Source of the DNA: Eoetvoesiella caeni
Lineage (GTDB): Bacteria > Pseudomonadota > Gammaproteobacteria > Burkholderiales > Burkholderiaceae_B
DNA length: 64,000 nt
Direction: 5' to 3'
NCBI RefSeq assembly: GCF_003315175.1
Contig: NZ_QNRQ01000010.1
Span: 115,123 to 179,122, forward strand
Shown: piece after piece, positions 26,052-36,080 of the stretch
Position numbering within the stretch: the first letter of the stretch is position 1
Layout: the number at the start of each line of letters is the position of its first letter
Notes under the pieces: generated by a model
The model's input: the letters and a program-made list of their open reading frames with translations, nothing else
Databases searched by the model: none
What the model was told of the DNA's origin: nothing
Program-made: the position numbers and the translations under genes

Positions 26052-26127
26052 GTCGTCCTCTTTTTGCCCAGCCCCGGTGACGTCGCCACGGTGTTCGGGT
26101 ATGCCTGCGCTCTCATCGTCGTCAGAC

Positions 26128-26880
26128 TCAGCGCGCTGTGTAGCCGCCATCGGCGATGAGCTGGGTGCCCGCAAAGAAGCTGCTTCCTTCCGATAACAAA
26201 AACGCCACGGCATGGGCGATTTCGTCCGGGGTGCCCAGGCGACCGATCGGGTGCAGGCCGACGGCCTCCTGAAGGGCCGATTCACCCAGGAAATCCAGGA
26301 TGGGCGTACGCACGTAACCAGGATGGATCGAGTTGATTCGGATCCCCTTGGCCGCATAAGCGAGCGCTGCCGACCGGGTCAGCCCGGTCACAGCATGCTT
26401 GGCTGCGACGTACGCGGGGTTCGCTGCATCGCCGACCACCCCCAGGATCGAAGAGACGTTGACGATGGCACCACCTCCTGAACGAAGGATCGCGGGAATC
26501 TGATAGCGCAGGCCATAGAACACGCCGTTCAGGTTGACATCAATCACCCGGCTCCAGGCGGCAGGGTCCAGTTCGCCCACTGGGCTCTGGTCGCCACTGA
26601 TACCGGCGTTGTTGACCGCGAAATGAAGGTCGCCAAACGTATCGACCGCGCAGGCCACAGCAGCCTGAACCTGGTCGATGCTTGCCACGTCGGCCACATT
26701 GGCCACGGCTTGGCCGCCATCGGTGTCGATGAGCTTGGCGACGCGCTCGGCATTGTCGGCACTGACATCCGAGACGACGACACTCAAGCCGTTACTCGCA
26801 AGAAGTCGCGCGATGGCCTCGCCAATGCCGGATCCTGCACCGGTTACCAGGGCTACGCGGCCAGAAAATGAGTACTTCAT
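26128..26880 (-). CDS. Short-chain dehydrogenase/reductase
   Basis: A 250-residue classical SDR: VTGAGSGIGEAIARLL nucleotide loop (about 13-28), an acidic residue after the second strand (VVVSDVSADN, which favours NAD), NNAGISGDQSP (about 90-100), catalytic Ser in VNVSSILGVVG and YVAAKHAVTG (about 155-164), ending DGGYTAR. The substrate is not evident; glucose- or 3-hydroxyacyl-type activity is possible. It lies between the MaoC-Pta fusion (43 bp) and ackA (76 bp), so it is part of the fermentation set and probably balances NADH. Confidence 0.88.
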   Translation of the reverse strand: MKYSFSGRVALVTGAGSGIGEAIARLLASNGLSVVVSDVSADNAERVAKLIDTDGGQAVANVADVASIDQVQAAVACAVDTFGDLHFAVNNAGISGDQSPVGELDPAAWSRVIDVNLNGVFYGLRYQIPAILRSGGGAIVNVSSILGVVGDAANPAYVAAKHAVTGLTRSAALAYAAKGIRINSIHPGYVRTPILDFLGESALQEAVGLHPIGRLGTPDEIAHAVAFLLSEGSSFFAGTQLIADGGYTAR

Positions 26881-26923
26881 AGTGTTTCCTCCAATGGGGT
26901 GGATACGTTGCTGATAAGTCGAT

Positions 26924-28345
26924 TCACGGGGGTGACAGCCGATAGTGGTGCGCCAGCATCAGTGCAATCGCGCATGAGGCGATGCGTGTATCGCGCGAGT
27001 CGGCGCGGCTGGTCAGAATGACCGGCACTTTCGCTCCGAGGACGATTCCGGCGCTGGCTGCGCCGCCCAGGAATATCAACTGCTTGGCAAGCATGTTGCC
27101 GCTCTCCAAGTCAGGCACGACAAGGATGTCGGCCTGCCCGGCGACCTCGGAGACGATCCCCTTGGTACGCGCAGCGGCGATGGAGATCGCGTTGTCGAAG
27201 GCCAACGGCCCGTCGAGCAGGCCGCCAGTGATCTGGCCGCGATCGGCCATCTTGCACAGCGCCGCCGCGTCGAGCGTGGCCGTCATCGTCGGGCTGACCG
27301 TCTCGACTGCGGCCAGGATTGCGACCTTGGGTTCGCGCACGCCGATCACCTGCGCCAGCTCGATGGCGTTGCGGATGATGTCTGCCTTCTGTTCCAGAGT
27401 CGGGGCGATATTGATCGCTGCATCGGTGACGATGAACGGGCGCGGATAGGCCGGTGTCTGCAACAGGAAGCAATGGCTGACCCGGCGCTTGGTGCGCAAC
27501 CCCGCTGCTGCCGAAACCAGCGCGGACATCAGCTCGTCGGTGTGCAGGCTCCCTTTCATCAGGGCTTCGACTTCACCTGCGGCTGCCAAGGCGACGGCTT
27601 GCTGCGCAGCGGCGTGGCTGTGCCGGACGTCCACAATGGCGACGTCGGCCAGATCCAGCCCGGCCTCGGTGGCGACTGCTTCGAGCCGCCCTCGTGGCCC
27701 GACCAGCACCGGCTCGATCAACCCCGCGTGGCGCGCTTCAAGCGCAGCGGACAGGCTGGGGACATCGCACGGATGGACGACGGCTACCCGAATCGGTTGC
27801 AAGTGCGCGACATGCGCCAGCAGGTGCTGCAGGCCTGTGCGGCCCTGCGCATCCGGATGGATTTCCGGCAACGCCGTGCGCGTTCTTTCAATGCGCTCAG
27901 TGGGCGCTACGACCTCTACCTGGCCTTGGAAAATCGCCACCCCCTCCTGGCTGGTGCAGGTGCAGTCCAGCGTGACGTGATGGGTGGCCGTGTCCTTGCT
28001 GCTCACCTGCATCTGCACGGTCAGCCTGTCGCCGGGCCGAACGGCTCCGAGCAAGCGCAGGTTCTGGCTGACATATTGGGTTCCAGGCCCCGGCAGGCGT
28101 GTTCCCAGCACAGCCGAGATCAGGACGTTTGCACAAATGGCCTCCGTGGTGTCCCGCGAGGGCGAAGACACCGAAGATTCCGGATCCACATCGCCCGATT
28201 GCAGCGCGAACATGTGGATGTCTTGCGGCGAAAACGCGCGTTCGAGGCTGGCGCTGTCGCCGATGGCGATCTCGTCGAAGGTGCGGTTGCGCAGAACCTG
28301 CAATGCGTCGGCGGCGCCATCGACCGGTGCGGAGGACGTCGTCAT
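26924..28345 (-). CDS. MaoC-like / phosphate acetyl- or butyryltransferase fusion
   Basis: A 473-residue two-domain protein. Residues 1-155 are a MaoC hot-dog domain (RTFDEIAIGDSASLERAFSP, then SAVLGTRLPGPGTQYVSQNL). Residues 160-473 are a PTA_PTB domain (DLESGNMLAKQLIFLGGAAS near the end). The second half converts acetyl phosphate to acetyl-CoA or the reverse. The hydratase motif normally read as SGDxNPxH is SGDVDPES here, so the catalytic His, and the Asn, are replaced; the hydratase half is probably inactive. ATGA overlap couples it to the DUF3141 gene. Confidence 0.9.
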   Translation of the reverse strand: MTTSSAPVDGAADALQVLRNRTFDEIAIGDSASLERAFSPQDIHMFALQSGDVDPESSVSSPSRDTTEAICANVLISAVLGTRLPGPGTQYVSQNLRLLGAVRPGDRLTVQMQVSSKDTATHHVTLDCTCTSQEGVAIFQGQVEVVAPTERIERTRTALPEIHPDAQGRTGLQHLLAHVAHLQPIRVAVVHPCDVPSLSAALEARHAGLIEPVLVGPRGRLEAVATEAGLDLADVAIVDVRHSHAAAQQAVALAAAGEVEALMKGSLHTDELMSALVSAAAGLRTKRRVSHCFLLQTPAYPRPFIVTDAAINIAPTLEQKADIIRNAIELAQVIGVREPKVAILAAVETVSPTMTATLDAAALCKMADRGQITGGLLDGPLAFDNAISIAAARTKGIVSEVAGQADILVVPDLESGNMLAKQLIFLGGAASAGIVLGAKVPVILTSRADSRDTRIASCAIALMLAHHYRLSPP

Positions 28346-30846
28346 TTGCCTTTCCCTCGCCGTGTTTGACTTGTCCGCGGGGCGGCTGGCGTCTTGGACA
28401 CAGTTTTCTGCGCAGCAGTTTTCTTCTGAGGCGCCTTAGGCTTTGGAGAGGATGTCTTGGAGGTCGTGTTTATGGCCGGAGCGGAGGTGTCACTGGCGGA
28501 GCTCGGCATGGCTGGCGCCGCATTCGCATCCTCGACCGCAGCGGATGTGCCACTGGCAGAGCGTGGCATGGCGGTTGTCGACTTCGCGTCCACGACCGTA
28601 GCGGAGGTATCAGTGGCGGGACTTGTCACGGCGGGCGCCGAAGCCGCCTGCGCTTGGCGCTCGGCCTGCTCGAACAAGGTAGAAACCTGTTCCAGCCTGG
28701 CTTGTTCTTGTGCGGACAGCACACCGCCGCTGCCAATCACTTGCACGATCATTCCCGCCACCTGGCGGATGTCATCGGGCGCTATGCCGTTGAGCAATCC
28801 GGGGATGGCGGACACCGTGGCGTCCTCGTCGAGCCTCATGAGCAAAGCCTGCCGACGAACGAGGTGGCGAAAGACCTGCATGTCGAAGTCGTTTGCCAAA
28901 TGGGGGCGCGCGACTTCCTCTGCGTGCCGGAAGTGCCGCCCGTCGGCCTCGCCACGCGCTGCAAGCACAAAGAACAGCGCCCGTATGGAGGCTTCGGTGA
29001 TCCCGCCGCTGTGAATATCCGCTTCGAGCCGTGTCAACTCTTGCGCCAGATACTGGCGATACTCGGGCGTCTCGCTGGGATGGGGTCGCGGCGGTGCATC
29101 GTCGTGCAGGCTCTGTCCAGTCATGGCCTGCACCAGCGGCAGGCTGTACAGCGTGTCAAACGCCTGTGCGTAGATCTGGTCGCGGCAATCACGGAATTGA
29201 TCCAGCATCTGTTCGACGGCGGCGGAAAACTGCGCCTGCAGTTGCAGGAAAGGGTTGGCCTCGGAGACGGGCTGACGATGGTCGCGCACATGTTGCGCAG
29301 CCTCATGTACTGCGGCGGCGAGCGGATGCCTGTCAGACCACAATTCATAGCCCATGCGCAGCGGATGCAGCGGCTCCAGCCACTTCGCACCCTGGTCCGT
29401 GACCAGGGCACGCATCCATGGCTGCACGAAGCTGCGGTAGCAAGCCAGGTTGACCTCGGAGATCCGCGCAACGGCGGCGAACCGGCGATCGTTCTCAGGG
29501 TCGGGACGGACGATCTCACGGACTTCATCGATGTTGCTGCGCTGGATCCGAGTCAGGTAGGCGTTCCCGGTCGGCTCGCCTTCCTGCGACCCGTCGGGAT
29601 TTTCATCGACCTGCATGCGGTGGATACCGGCCGGCAGCACGTCGATGACGTCGATGTTGGCGGCGAACTCCTGGTGCTCTTTGCGCCCGACGCTGCCGGA
29701 GACGAAGATACCCAGATGCCCGATGCTGTCATGGGTGGCGTAGACGATGGTCTGGTCATGCCCCATCACGTCCAGATCGTTGCGGTACAGATCGGTGATC
29801 CAGCCCAGGGCCTGGGGCGGTGGCGTGATGTTGTCCCCATAGGAGCAGAACACCACGATCGGCGAGCGAATATTGCGCAGGTCGATGCGCACGCCATCAG
29901 ACGTCACCAGCTGCGCCGTACTCAGTTTGTTGCCGATGAACAGGTTATCGACGATGTACTGCATTTCCACGTCATTCAGGAAGACGTGGCCGCCCCAATA
30001 CTTCTCGAACTGCAGGTGGCGCGGGCCCTCCGTGTCGACCTTGGCGTACAAGTTGTACTGTTTGCTCCACAGCGTATTGGCCGGGTCCAGGTTCTCGAAG
30101 TTCTGTACCAGCCAGGCGCCGTCGAAGCGGCCGGCGCCCAGATCGCTGGTCAATGCCGTCAACCAGCTACCGCCGGTCAGACCGCCCGCGTAGCGCATCG
30201 GCATGTCGCCCGCCCAGTACGACAGCGGCGCACCGGCCACGATGATCGGTCCGAACAGTTCGGGCCAGACGGCGGCTGCCATCAGGATCTGCCAGCCTGC
30301 CTGGCAATTGCCGATGACCGCAGGCTTGCCGCGGCTGTCGGGGTGCAGCTCGCCGACCTTGCGCACGAAGGCCGCTTCGGCGCGCATGACGTCTTCGACG
30401 GTCTGGCCGGGAACGGGATCGGGCAGAAAGCCTACGAAGTAGCAGGGATGGCCAGCCTTGAGGGCCGCGCCGACCTCGCTATCGGGTTTGAAGCCGCCGA
30501 TGCCTGGGCCGTGGCCCGCGCGTGGATCGACCACCACGAACGGTCGCTTGTGGGGATCGCTCGGCGTGTCGGCTGGCGGCAGGATACGTACGAGGCCATA
30601 GTTGACCGGCTGCGGAAGGTCCAGCCCGGACATGATGACCTCAGAGGCGAAGTCGAGTACGTTCGGCGTCTGCTCCTGCAAATGCTCCTGGTACTGGTTG
30701 CCGCGTTGGCGGCGAACGTCGGCATACAGAATGGACCGCTGCCAGGCATCCACTGCATACTCGTTTGCCATCGCCGATAGTCGCAACGGGTCCCACAGCA
30801 ACTGCCCCCAATCGGCCGTTGGTGATGTCGTGGTGTCTTGATTCAT
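28342..30846 (-). CDS. DUF3141 protein (PHA-synthase-like hydrolase) with basic repetitive tail
   Basis: 834 residues from an ATG (MNQDTTTSPTADWGQ). The alpha/beta-hydrolase core relates to PHA synthases and depolymerases: PFVVVDPRAGHGPGIGGF (about 105-122), a Cys box VIGNCQAGWQILMAAA (about 181-196) in place of GxCxGG, CSYGDNITPPPQALGW (about 340-355) and a His in SIGHLGIFVSGSVGRKEH. The last 100 residues hold about two and a half 20-residue repeats (TSA..V.DA...AMP.SAS), then a Lys/Pro/Ala-rich basic tail like those of DNA-binding phasins. The gene is often next to PHA genes; its reaction is unproven. It follows phaB by 85 bp. Confidence 0.85.
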   Translation of the reverse strand: MNQDTTTSPTADWGQLLWDPLRLSAMANEYAVDAWQRSILYADVRRQRGNQYQEHLQEQTPNVLDFASEVIMSGLDLPQPVNYGLVRILPPADTPSDPHKRPFVVVDPRAGHGPGIGGFKPDSEVGAALKAGHPCYFVGFLPDPVPGQTVEDVMRAEAAFVRKVGELHPDSRGKPAVIGNCQAGWQILMAAAVWPELFGPIIVAGAPLSYWAGDMPMRYAGGLTGGSWLTALTSDLGAGRFDGAWLVQNFENLDPANTLWSKQYNLYAKVDTEGPRHLQFEKYWGGHVFLNDVEMQYIVDNLFIGNKLSTAQLVTSDGVRIDLRNIRSPIVVFCSYGDNITPPPQALGWITDLYRNDLDVMGHDQTIVYATHDSIGHLGIFVSGSVGRKEHQEFAANIDVIDVLPAGIHRMQVDENPDGSQEGEPTGNAYLTRIQRSNIDEVREIVRPDPENDRRFAAVARISEVNLACYRSFVQPWMRALVTDQGAKWLEPLHPLRMGYELWSDRHPLAAAVHEAAQHVRDHRQPVSEANPFLQLQAQFSAAVEQMLDQFRDCRDQIYAQAFDTLYSLPLVQAMTGQSLHDDAPPRPHPSETPEYRQYLAQELTRLEADIHSGGITEASIRALFFVLAARGEADGRHFRHAEEVARPHLANDFDMQVFRHLVRRQALLMRLDEDATVSAIPGLLNGIAPDDIRQVAGMIVQVIGSGGVLSAQEQARLEQVSTLFEQAERQAQAASAPAVTSPATDTSATVVDAKSTTAMPRSASGTSAAVEDANAAPAMPSSASDTSAPAINTTSKTSSPKPKAPQKKTAAQKTVSKTPAAPRTSQTRRGKGK

Positions 30847-30931
30847 GGCGATGGGCACTCCGTCTATGATGAAACTGAAAAATTGAATGGAAAGGGGCCG
30901 CAGGCACATCGTCTTGCCGGCCCTTCCTCAC

Positions 30932-31678
30932 TCAGTACATGTGCTGGCCACCATTCATCGACGCATTGCTGCCGGTCATGAACCCCGCAGACTCGCTGGC
31001 GATGAATGCAACCAGTGCGGCGATTTCCTCAGGCCGTCCCAGACGACCCACGGGAATACCGGCAACCACCTGCTTGACCACTTCCTCCGACATGCTCGTC
31101 ACCATCTTCGTATCCAGATACCCCGGCGAGACGGTGTTGACTGTCACACCCTTGCGCGCCACCTCCTGCGCGAGGGCTTTGGTGAATCCATGCATCCCGG
31201 CTTTCGCGGCGGAGTAGTTGGTTTGGCCGAACTGCCCCTTCGAGCCGTTGATGGAGGAGATGTTGATGATCCTGCCCCAGCCCCTTTCGAGCATGCCGTC
31301 AATGAATGGCCGAGTGACGTTGAATACAGAATCGAGATTGACGCGCAGGACCGCATCCCAATCGGCGTAGCTCAGCTTGCGGAACGTAGCATCACGCGTG
31401 ATGCCCGCGTTGTTGACCAGAATGTCGATGTGGTGACCGTCTGCTTGAATGAGGCCGGCCAGCTCCTGGCAGGAGGCATGGTCGGCCACATCCGCGCCGT
31501 AGGCGATGAAGTTGTAACCTTCACCCGCCTGGGCTTCCAACCACGCGCCGATGCTGGCATTGCCTGGCGAGTGGACGACGATCACGGTATGGCCAGCATC
31601 GTGTAAGGCCCGGGCGATGGCCTCGCCCAGGCCACCGTTGCCGCCCGTGACCAGGGCGGTGCGTTGTTCAGCCGGCAT
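30932..31678 (-). CDS. phaB: Acetoacetyl-CoA reductase
   Basis: A 248-residue SDR of the PhaB type. Motifs: VTGGNGGLGEAIARAL (about 9-24), NNAGITRDATFRKL (about 86-99), SSINGSKGQFGQTNYSAAKA with the catalytic Ser, Tyr and Lys (about 138-157), and VSPGYLDTKMV (about 180-190). It reduces acetoacetyl-CoA to (R)-3-hydroxybutyryl-CoA, the PhaC substrate, normally with NADPH. The ATG lies inside the last codons of the phasin gene (11-nt overlap), so translation is coupled. No beta-ketothiolase accompanies it. Confidence 0.9.
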   Translation of the reverse strand: MPAEQRTALVTGGNGGLGEAIARALHDAGHTVIVVHSPGNASIGAWLEAQAGEGYNFIAYGADVADHASCQELAGLIQADGHHIDILVNNAGITRDATFRKLSYADWDAVLRVNLDSVFNVTRPFIDGMLERGWGRIINISSINGSKGQFGQTNYSAAKAGMHGFTKALAQEVARKGVTVNTVSPGYLDTKMVTSMSEEVVKQVVAGIPVGRLGRPEEIAALVAFIASESAGFMTGSNASMNGGQHMY

Positions 31679-32129
31679 TGCGGCCACCGGTCTTGCCCGG
31701 TGCCTCCTTGTCCTGTGCCGAGGCCCACACGGCTCCCCACTGTTTGAAAATATCCTGGAACGGGAGTACCGCATCGCCCTGGCCTACGGCCTGCGTAACC
31801 GATTTCTGCCAGTCTTGAATGGCTTTTTGCAGGCCTTGGGTGAAGGTTGTCTGGTTCTTGATCGCGACTTGTGTCAGCGCCTGCGCGCCGCCCACGTGGT
31901 GCTGAAACTGACGCCAGAAGGTTTGTGCGGGCAGCGTGGCCAGTTCCTGCCAGTTCTCCGCCTTAAGCAGGCTTTCGATTTCCGCGCCGGACTCGGCAAT
32001 GCCGTCTTTGCCCGCGCGCGCGGCGTTCTCCAGCCATTGCTGGCCGTTTTCCTGCATCAGGCGTTGGAGGCGCAGCTGCAGTTCCAGGTTCGCCTTGAAC
32101 AGGTTGGGAGGGATGGTTTCATTGCTCAT
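31668..32129 (-). CDS. phaP: Phasin (PHA granule-associated protein)
   Basis: 153 residues, with GGAG 7 nt before the ATG. It is helical and amphipathic without cysteine: FKANLELQLRLQRLMQENGQ (about 10-29), a central WQELATLPAQTFWRQFQHHV and a C-terminal FTQGLQKAIQDWQKSVTQAV. This matches the phasin family, which coats PHA granules. It is the first PHA gene after the exporter genes, 47 bp after the permease stop, and overlaps phaB. Confidence 0.83.
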   Translation of the reverse strand: MSNETIPPNLFKANLELQLRLQRLMQENGQQWLENAARAGKDGIAESGAEIESLLKAENWQELATLPAQTFWRQFQHHVGGAQALTQVAIKNQTTFTQGLQKAIQDWQKSVTQAVGQGDAVLPFQDIFKQWGAVWASAQDKEAPGKTGGRNAG

Positions 32130-32176
32130 GGTCAAACTCCTTACTGGGTTGAGTGCCCACTCGGGCGGTCAAACGA

Positions 32177-33307
32177 TCAGGCCATCTGGCCGATCGTTCT
32201 GCGAAAGCGTGCTAACGACAGGAAAAACAGCACCGTGCCGATCAGGGCCAGCGCCAGGAAGGGCTGCCATACCGTCTCCAGGCCAGCGCCCCGGTAGAGG
32301 ATGGCCTGGCTCAGCTCCACGAAATGGGTGGTGGGTGCGATCAGCATGATGTTCTGCACGATCTCGGGCATGCTCTCGCGCGGGGTAGACCCACCCGAAA
32401 GCATCTGCAGCGGCATGATGGTGAGCATCATCAACATGCCGAATTGGGGCATGTTGCGCGCCAGGGTGGCGATGAAGATGCCCATCGAGGTGGTGGCGAA
32501 CAGACTGAGCGCCGCGCCAGCGAAGAACAGCGCAATGGAACCCTCGACGGGAACGCCCAGGACGCCGCGCACCATGAGATTGAGGGACAGGAAGGAGGCG
32601 ATCAGCACGACCAGGGCCATCGACCAGACCTTGGAGAGCATGATCTGCGCGGGCGTGACCGGCATCACCAGCAGGTGCTCGATGGTGCCGTGCTCGCGCT
32701 CCCGGATCAGCGCCGCGCCGGTCAGGATGATGGACAACAGCGTGATGTGGTTGATGATCTGCACCACCGAGCCGAACCAGGCCTTGTCGAGCGCGGGGTT
32801 GAAGCGGGCGCGCAATGCCAGATCCACGGGTGGCGCGTCGGTGCCGCGGTAACGCTTGACGAACTCATTGACTTCACCGGTGAAGATCTGCTGGATATAG
32901 CCACTGCCGGTGAAGGCCTGGCTCATGCGGGTGGCGTCGACATTGAGCTGCGCGGCGGGCGATCGCCCCGCCAGCACGTCACGCTGGAAGTTGGGCGGAA
33001 TGACCAGGGCGAAGGTGTACAGCCCCGCATCCATGCCCGGGTCCACGTCCCCATAGTCGATCATGGCCGGTGGCGTGAACTGCGGCGGGTAGAAGGCCGA
33101 GGCAATCCGCTGGGACAGCGCCGAATTATCCTCGTCGACGATGGCGATGGGCGCGTTGTGCAGCGTCTCCGGCATGGACGTGGCCGAGGTGTAGACCGAC
33201 GCGGTGAACACATAGACGATGAGTACGAGCATCATCGGATCACGCCAAAGGCTCCACAGCTCCTTGACACCGAGGTCGTAGATGTTGGCAACGTTTCTTC
33301 CGCTCAT
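32177..33307 (-). CDS. yhhJ: ABC-2 type permease, YhhJ-like
   Basis: A 376-residue membrane protein with one N-terminal segment (MMLVLIVYVFTASVYTSATS), a large periplasmic domain (about 45-175), then five segments from about 180. The ABC-2 signature HGTIEHLLVMPVTPAQIMLS (about 226-245) is clear. It starts one base after the RbbA-like stop. In E. coli yhiI-rbbA-yhhJ have the same order and form a putative efflux complex. The substrate is unknown. Confidence 0.87.
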   Translation of the reverse strand: MSGRNVANIYDLGVKELWSLWRDPMMLVLIVYVFTASVYTSATSMPETLHNAPIAIVDEDNSALSQRIASAFYPPQFTPPAMIDYGDVDPGMDAGLYTFALVIPPNFQRDVLAGRSPAAQLNVDATRMSQAFTGSGYIQQIFTGEVNEFVKRYRGTDAPPVDLALRARFNPALDKAWFGSVVQIINHITLLSIILTGAALIREREHGTIEHLLVMPVTPAQIMLSKVWSMALVVLIASFLSLNLMVRGVLGVPVEGSIALFFAGAALSLFATTSMGIFIATLARNMPQFGMLMMLTIMPLQMLSGGSTPRESMPEIVQNIMLIAPTTHFVELSQAILYRGAGLETVWQPFLALALIGTVLFFLSLARFRRTIGQMA

Positions 33308-33308
33308 C

Positions 33309-36077
33309 TCAGCGCTCCTGCTTCTTGAGTAGCAAAACGGCCGCACCGAGAATCACCGGAACCGACAGCAGCATCGACCACAACGGCCCCGCCAGATCGG
33401 CCAGGCCGAGCGCTTTGCTGAACACGCCACGGCTGATGGAGATCATGTGCGTGGCGGGGTAGATCTCGCCGATGAACTTGCTGGAGCCTTCAAGCGAGGA
33501 CACGGGATCGATCAGGCCGGCGAACTGGGTGGCCGGAATGATGGTGCCGATCATGGCAAAGAACATGGCGGCGATCTGGCTGCGCGTGACGGCCGAGGCC
33601 AGCAGCCCCATGCCTGTCGCGGCGAAGGAGAAGATCAGCGCGGCCAGCGACAGGGTGAAGAAGCTGCCCGTGACCGGCACACCGAAGACGGTGACCGCGA
33701 GCAGGCTCATCAGCAGGAAGTTCACCATGGCCAGACCGACATAGGGCAGTTGCTTGCCAAGCAGGAACTCGATGCGCGTGACCGGCGTCACGTACAGATT
33801 GGTGATCGACCCGGTTTCTTTCTCGCGCACCACCGCCAGCGCAGTCAGCATGGCCGGCAGCATGAGCAGCAGCAGAGGGATCACCGCCGGCACCATGGCT
33901 GGCAGACTCTTGACATCGGGGTTGTAGCGAAAGCGCGTCTCGACGCTCGCATTGCCTGCGGCGCTGGCGCCGCTGCGTTCGCTGGCCTGTACGAGTAGCC
34001 AGTGCTGGTGCATGCCTTGAACGTAGCCCTGCACGGTTTCCGCGCGTTGCGGCATGGCGCCGTCGAGCCAGGCGCCGATCTGCACGTTCTGGCCCCGCAA
34101 CACGTCGCGGCTGAAGCCAGGGGGGATCTCAATGGCCAGCGACAGTTCGCCGCTACGCATCCGCCGGTCGAGATCGTCGTAGTCTATGATCGGCGCGTGC
34201 TCGGTGAAGTAGCGCGAGCCGGCCAGGTTCAGCGTGTAGCTCTGGCTGAGCGTGGTCTGGTCGCGATCGAGTACCGCATAGCTCAGGTCCTCGACGTCCA
34301 TGGTGATGCCGAAGCCGATCACGAACATCAGCAGCAGCGAACCGCCCAGCGCCAGCGTGGCGCGTACCGGGTCCCGCTGCAATTCCAGCGTCTCGCGCCA
34401 CAGATAGCTGAACATTCGCTGCAGACTGAAACCGCCAGAGCCGTGCCCGCCGTGTTCAGCGGGCGCCGCCGATGGTTGCTCCTCGTGATCGGCGGCCCCG
34501 GGCTGGCTGGCCGGCGCCGCCGTGCCGCCCTCGGCTTCGACGAGGTAGCCGATGAAGGCCTCTTCAAGGGTTTTGGCGCCGCGCTTCTCGACCAGTCTGG
34601 CGGGCACGTCGCTGTCGAGCACCTTGCCCGCATGCATCATCGACATGCGGTCGCAGCGCTCTGCCTCGTTCATGAAGTGGGTGGAAATGAAGACCGTCAC
34701 CCGGTCACGCCGCGACAGCTCGATGAGCAGTCGCCAGAACGCATCGCGCGCCACCGGGTCGACGCCCGAAGTCGGTTCGTCCAGAATCAGCAGTTCTGGC
34801 TTGTGCACCATGGCGACCGCCAGCGACAGGCGTTGGCGTATGCCCAGAGGCAGACTGGCCGGCAGGCTGTCGATGACGTCCACCAGCCCGAAGCGCTCCA
34901 CCATCTCATCGACGCGAGCAGGAATGTCCTCCGGGGACACACTGAAGAGCTTGGCGTGCAACTCCAGGTTCTGGCGTACCGTGATTTCGCTGTAGAGCGA
35001 GAACGCTTGGGACATGTAGCCGACGCGGCGGCGGGTGTCCAGATCATGCGGGTTCACTTCATGGCCGAACAGCCAGGCCCGACCCTCGCTCGCCGGCAAC
35101 AGGCCGGTAAGCATCTTCATCGTCGTGGACTTGCCGCACCCGTTGGAGCCGAGGAAGCCGAAGATTTCACCGCGCCGGATGCGGAAGGACACGCTATCGA
35201 CGGCAACGAAGTCGCCAAAGCGCATGGTCAGCCCCTCGGCCTCGATGGCGATATCGTCCGCGCCGCCATCCGACAAGGGGGGAATGACTACCGCTTGGTG
35301 TCCGCGCTTTTTCTCTTCCGGGAGCAGGCGGATGAATGCCTCTTCCAGGTTCGGGCTGCCTGTTCTTGCCAGCAATTCCTTCGGCGTGCCGGTGGCGAGG
35401 ACCTTGCCGTCGTCGATGGCGGCCAGCCAGTCGAAGCGCTGGGCCTCATCCATGTAGGCCGTGGCCACAATCACGCTCATGCCGGGGCGATCGGCGCGGA
35501 TACGGTCAATCAGATCCCAGAACTGCGCGCGCGCCAGCGGGTCCACGCCAGTCGTCGGCTCATCGAGAATCAGAAAATCCGGGTCATGAATCAGCGCGCA
35601 GCACAGGCCGAGTTTTTGCTTCATGCCCCCGGACAGCTTGCCTGCCGGGCGCTCCAGGAATTTGAACAGGCCAGTGGCCTGGGTGAGCTCATCGATCCGC
35701 TGGCGGCGCTCTGCGGCGCCATGACCGAACAGGCGCGCGAAGAATTGCAGATTCTCCTCGACCGAGAGCGTCGGGTACAGGTTCCTGCCCAGCCCCTGCG
35801 GCATGTAGGCGATGCGCGGGCACACTTTATTGCGATGGGCCTTGCTGGCCATGTCGCCACCCAGCACCTCGACCGTGCCCTCCTGGATGATGCGCACACC
35901 CGCCAGCAATGAGAGCAGACTGGATTTGCCCACGCCGTCGGGGCCGATCAGGCCGACCATCCGTCCGGCGGGAATGTCCAGATCGATGCCATCCAGGGCG
36001 ATGACGTCGCCGTAACGCAAGCGCACCTGACGGACGCTTGCAACGGTCGTGGGCTGCGCACTCGCACTGTGGCTCAT
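33309..36077 (-). CDS. rbbA: RbbA-like fused ABC transporter (two ATPases plus permease)
   Basis: A 922-residue fusion. First ATPase about 10-240: [50 protein letters not shown]. Second ATPase about 275-510: [19 protein letters not shown], a degenerate signature [32 protein letters not shown]. Then an ABC-2 membrane domain (about 550-922) with [20 protein letters not shown] near 760. The same architecture as E. coli RbbA (about 910 residues), named for ribosome association but usually beside an HlyD protein and a permease. It lies 3 bp after the HlyD gene and 1 bp before the YhhJ-like gene. The exporter role is favoured by context. Confidence 0.9.
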   Translation of the reverse strand: MSHSASAQPTTVASVRQVRLRYGDVIALDGIDLDIPAGRMVGLIGPDGVGKSSLLSLLAGVRIIQEGTVEVLGGDMASKAHRNKVCPRIAYMPQGLGRNLYPTLSVEENLQFFARLFGHGAAERRQRIDELTQATGLFKFLERPAGKLSGGMKQKLGLCCALIHDPDFLILDEPTTGVDPLARAQFWDLIDRIRADRPGMSVIVATAYMDEAQRFDWLAAIDDGKVLATGTPKELLARTGSPNLEEAFIRLLPEEKKRGHQAVVIPPLSDGGADDIAIEAEGLTMRFGDFVAVDSVSFRIRRGEIFGFLGSNGCGKSTTMKMLTGLLPASEGRAWLFGHEVNPHDLDTRRRVGYMSQAFSLYSEITVRQNLELHAKLFSVSPEDIPARVDEMVERFGLVDVIDSLPASLPLGIRQRLSLAVAMVHKPELLILDEPTSGVDPVARDAFWRLLIELSRRDRVTVFISTHFMNEAERCDRMSMMHAGKVLDSDVPARLVEKRGAKTLEEAFIGYLVEAEGGTAAPASQPGAADHEEQPSAAPAEHGGHGSGGFSLQRMFSYLWRETLELQRDPVRATLALGGSLLLMFVIGFGITMDVEDLSYAVLDRDQTTLSQSYTLNLAGSRYFTEHAPIIDYDDLDRRMRSGELSLAIEIPPGFSRDVLRGQNVQIGAWLDGAMPQRAETVQGYVQGMHQHWLLVQASERSGASAAGNASVETRFRYNPDVKSLPAMVPAVIPLLLLMLPAMLTALAVVREKETGSITNLYVTPVTRIEFLLGKQLPYVGLAMVNFLLMSLLAVTVFGVPVTGSFFTLSLAALIFSFAATGMGLLASAVTRSQIAAMFFAMIGTIIPATQFAGLIDPVSSLEGSSKFIGEIYPATHMISISRGVFSKALGLADLAGPLWSMLLSVPVILGAAVLLLKKQER

Positions 36078-36080
36078 ACC

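Noticed and set aside
28099..30780. An 893-codon plus-strand open frame
   Set aside because: It is antisense to the DUF3141 gene, has no ribosome site or family character, and is an effect of codon bias in high-GC DNA.
21676..31678. A beta-ketothiolase (PhaA) gene
   Set aside because: No thiolase-like protein is encoded between the PHA genes or elsewhere in the window; the MaoC-Pta fusion and the SDR are not thiolases.
34002..35912. A 636-codon plus-strand frame
   Set aside because: It is antisense to the RbbA-like gene, which has unmistakable ATPase motifs on the other strand.
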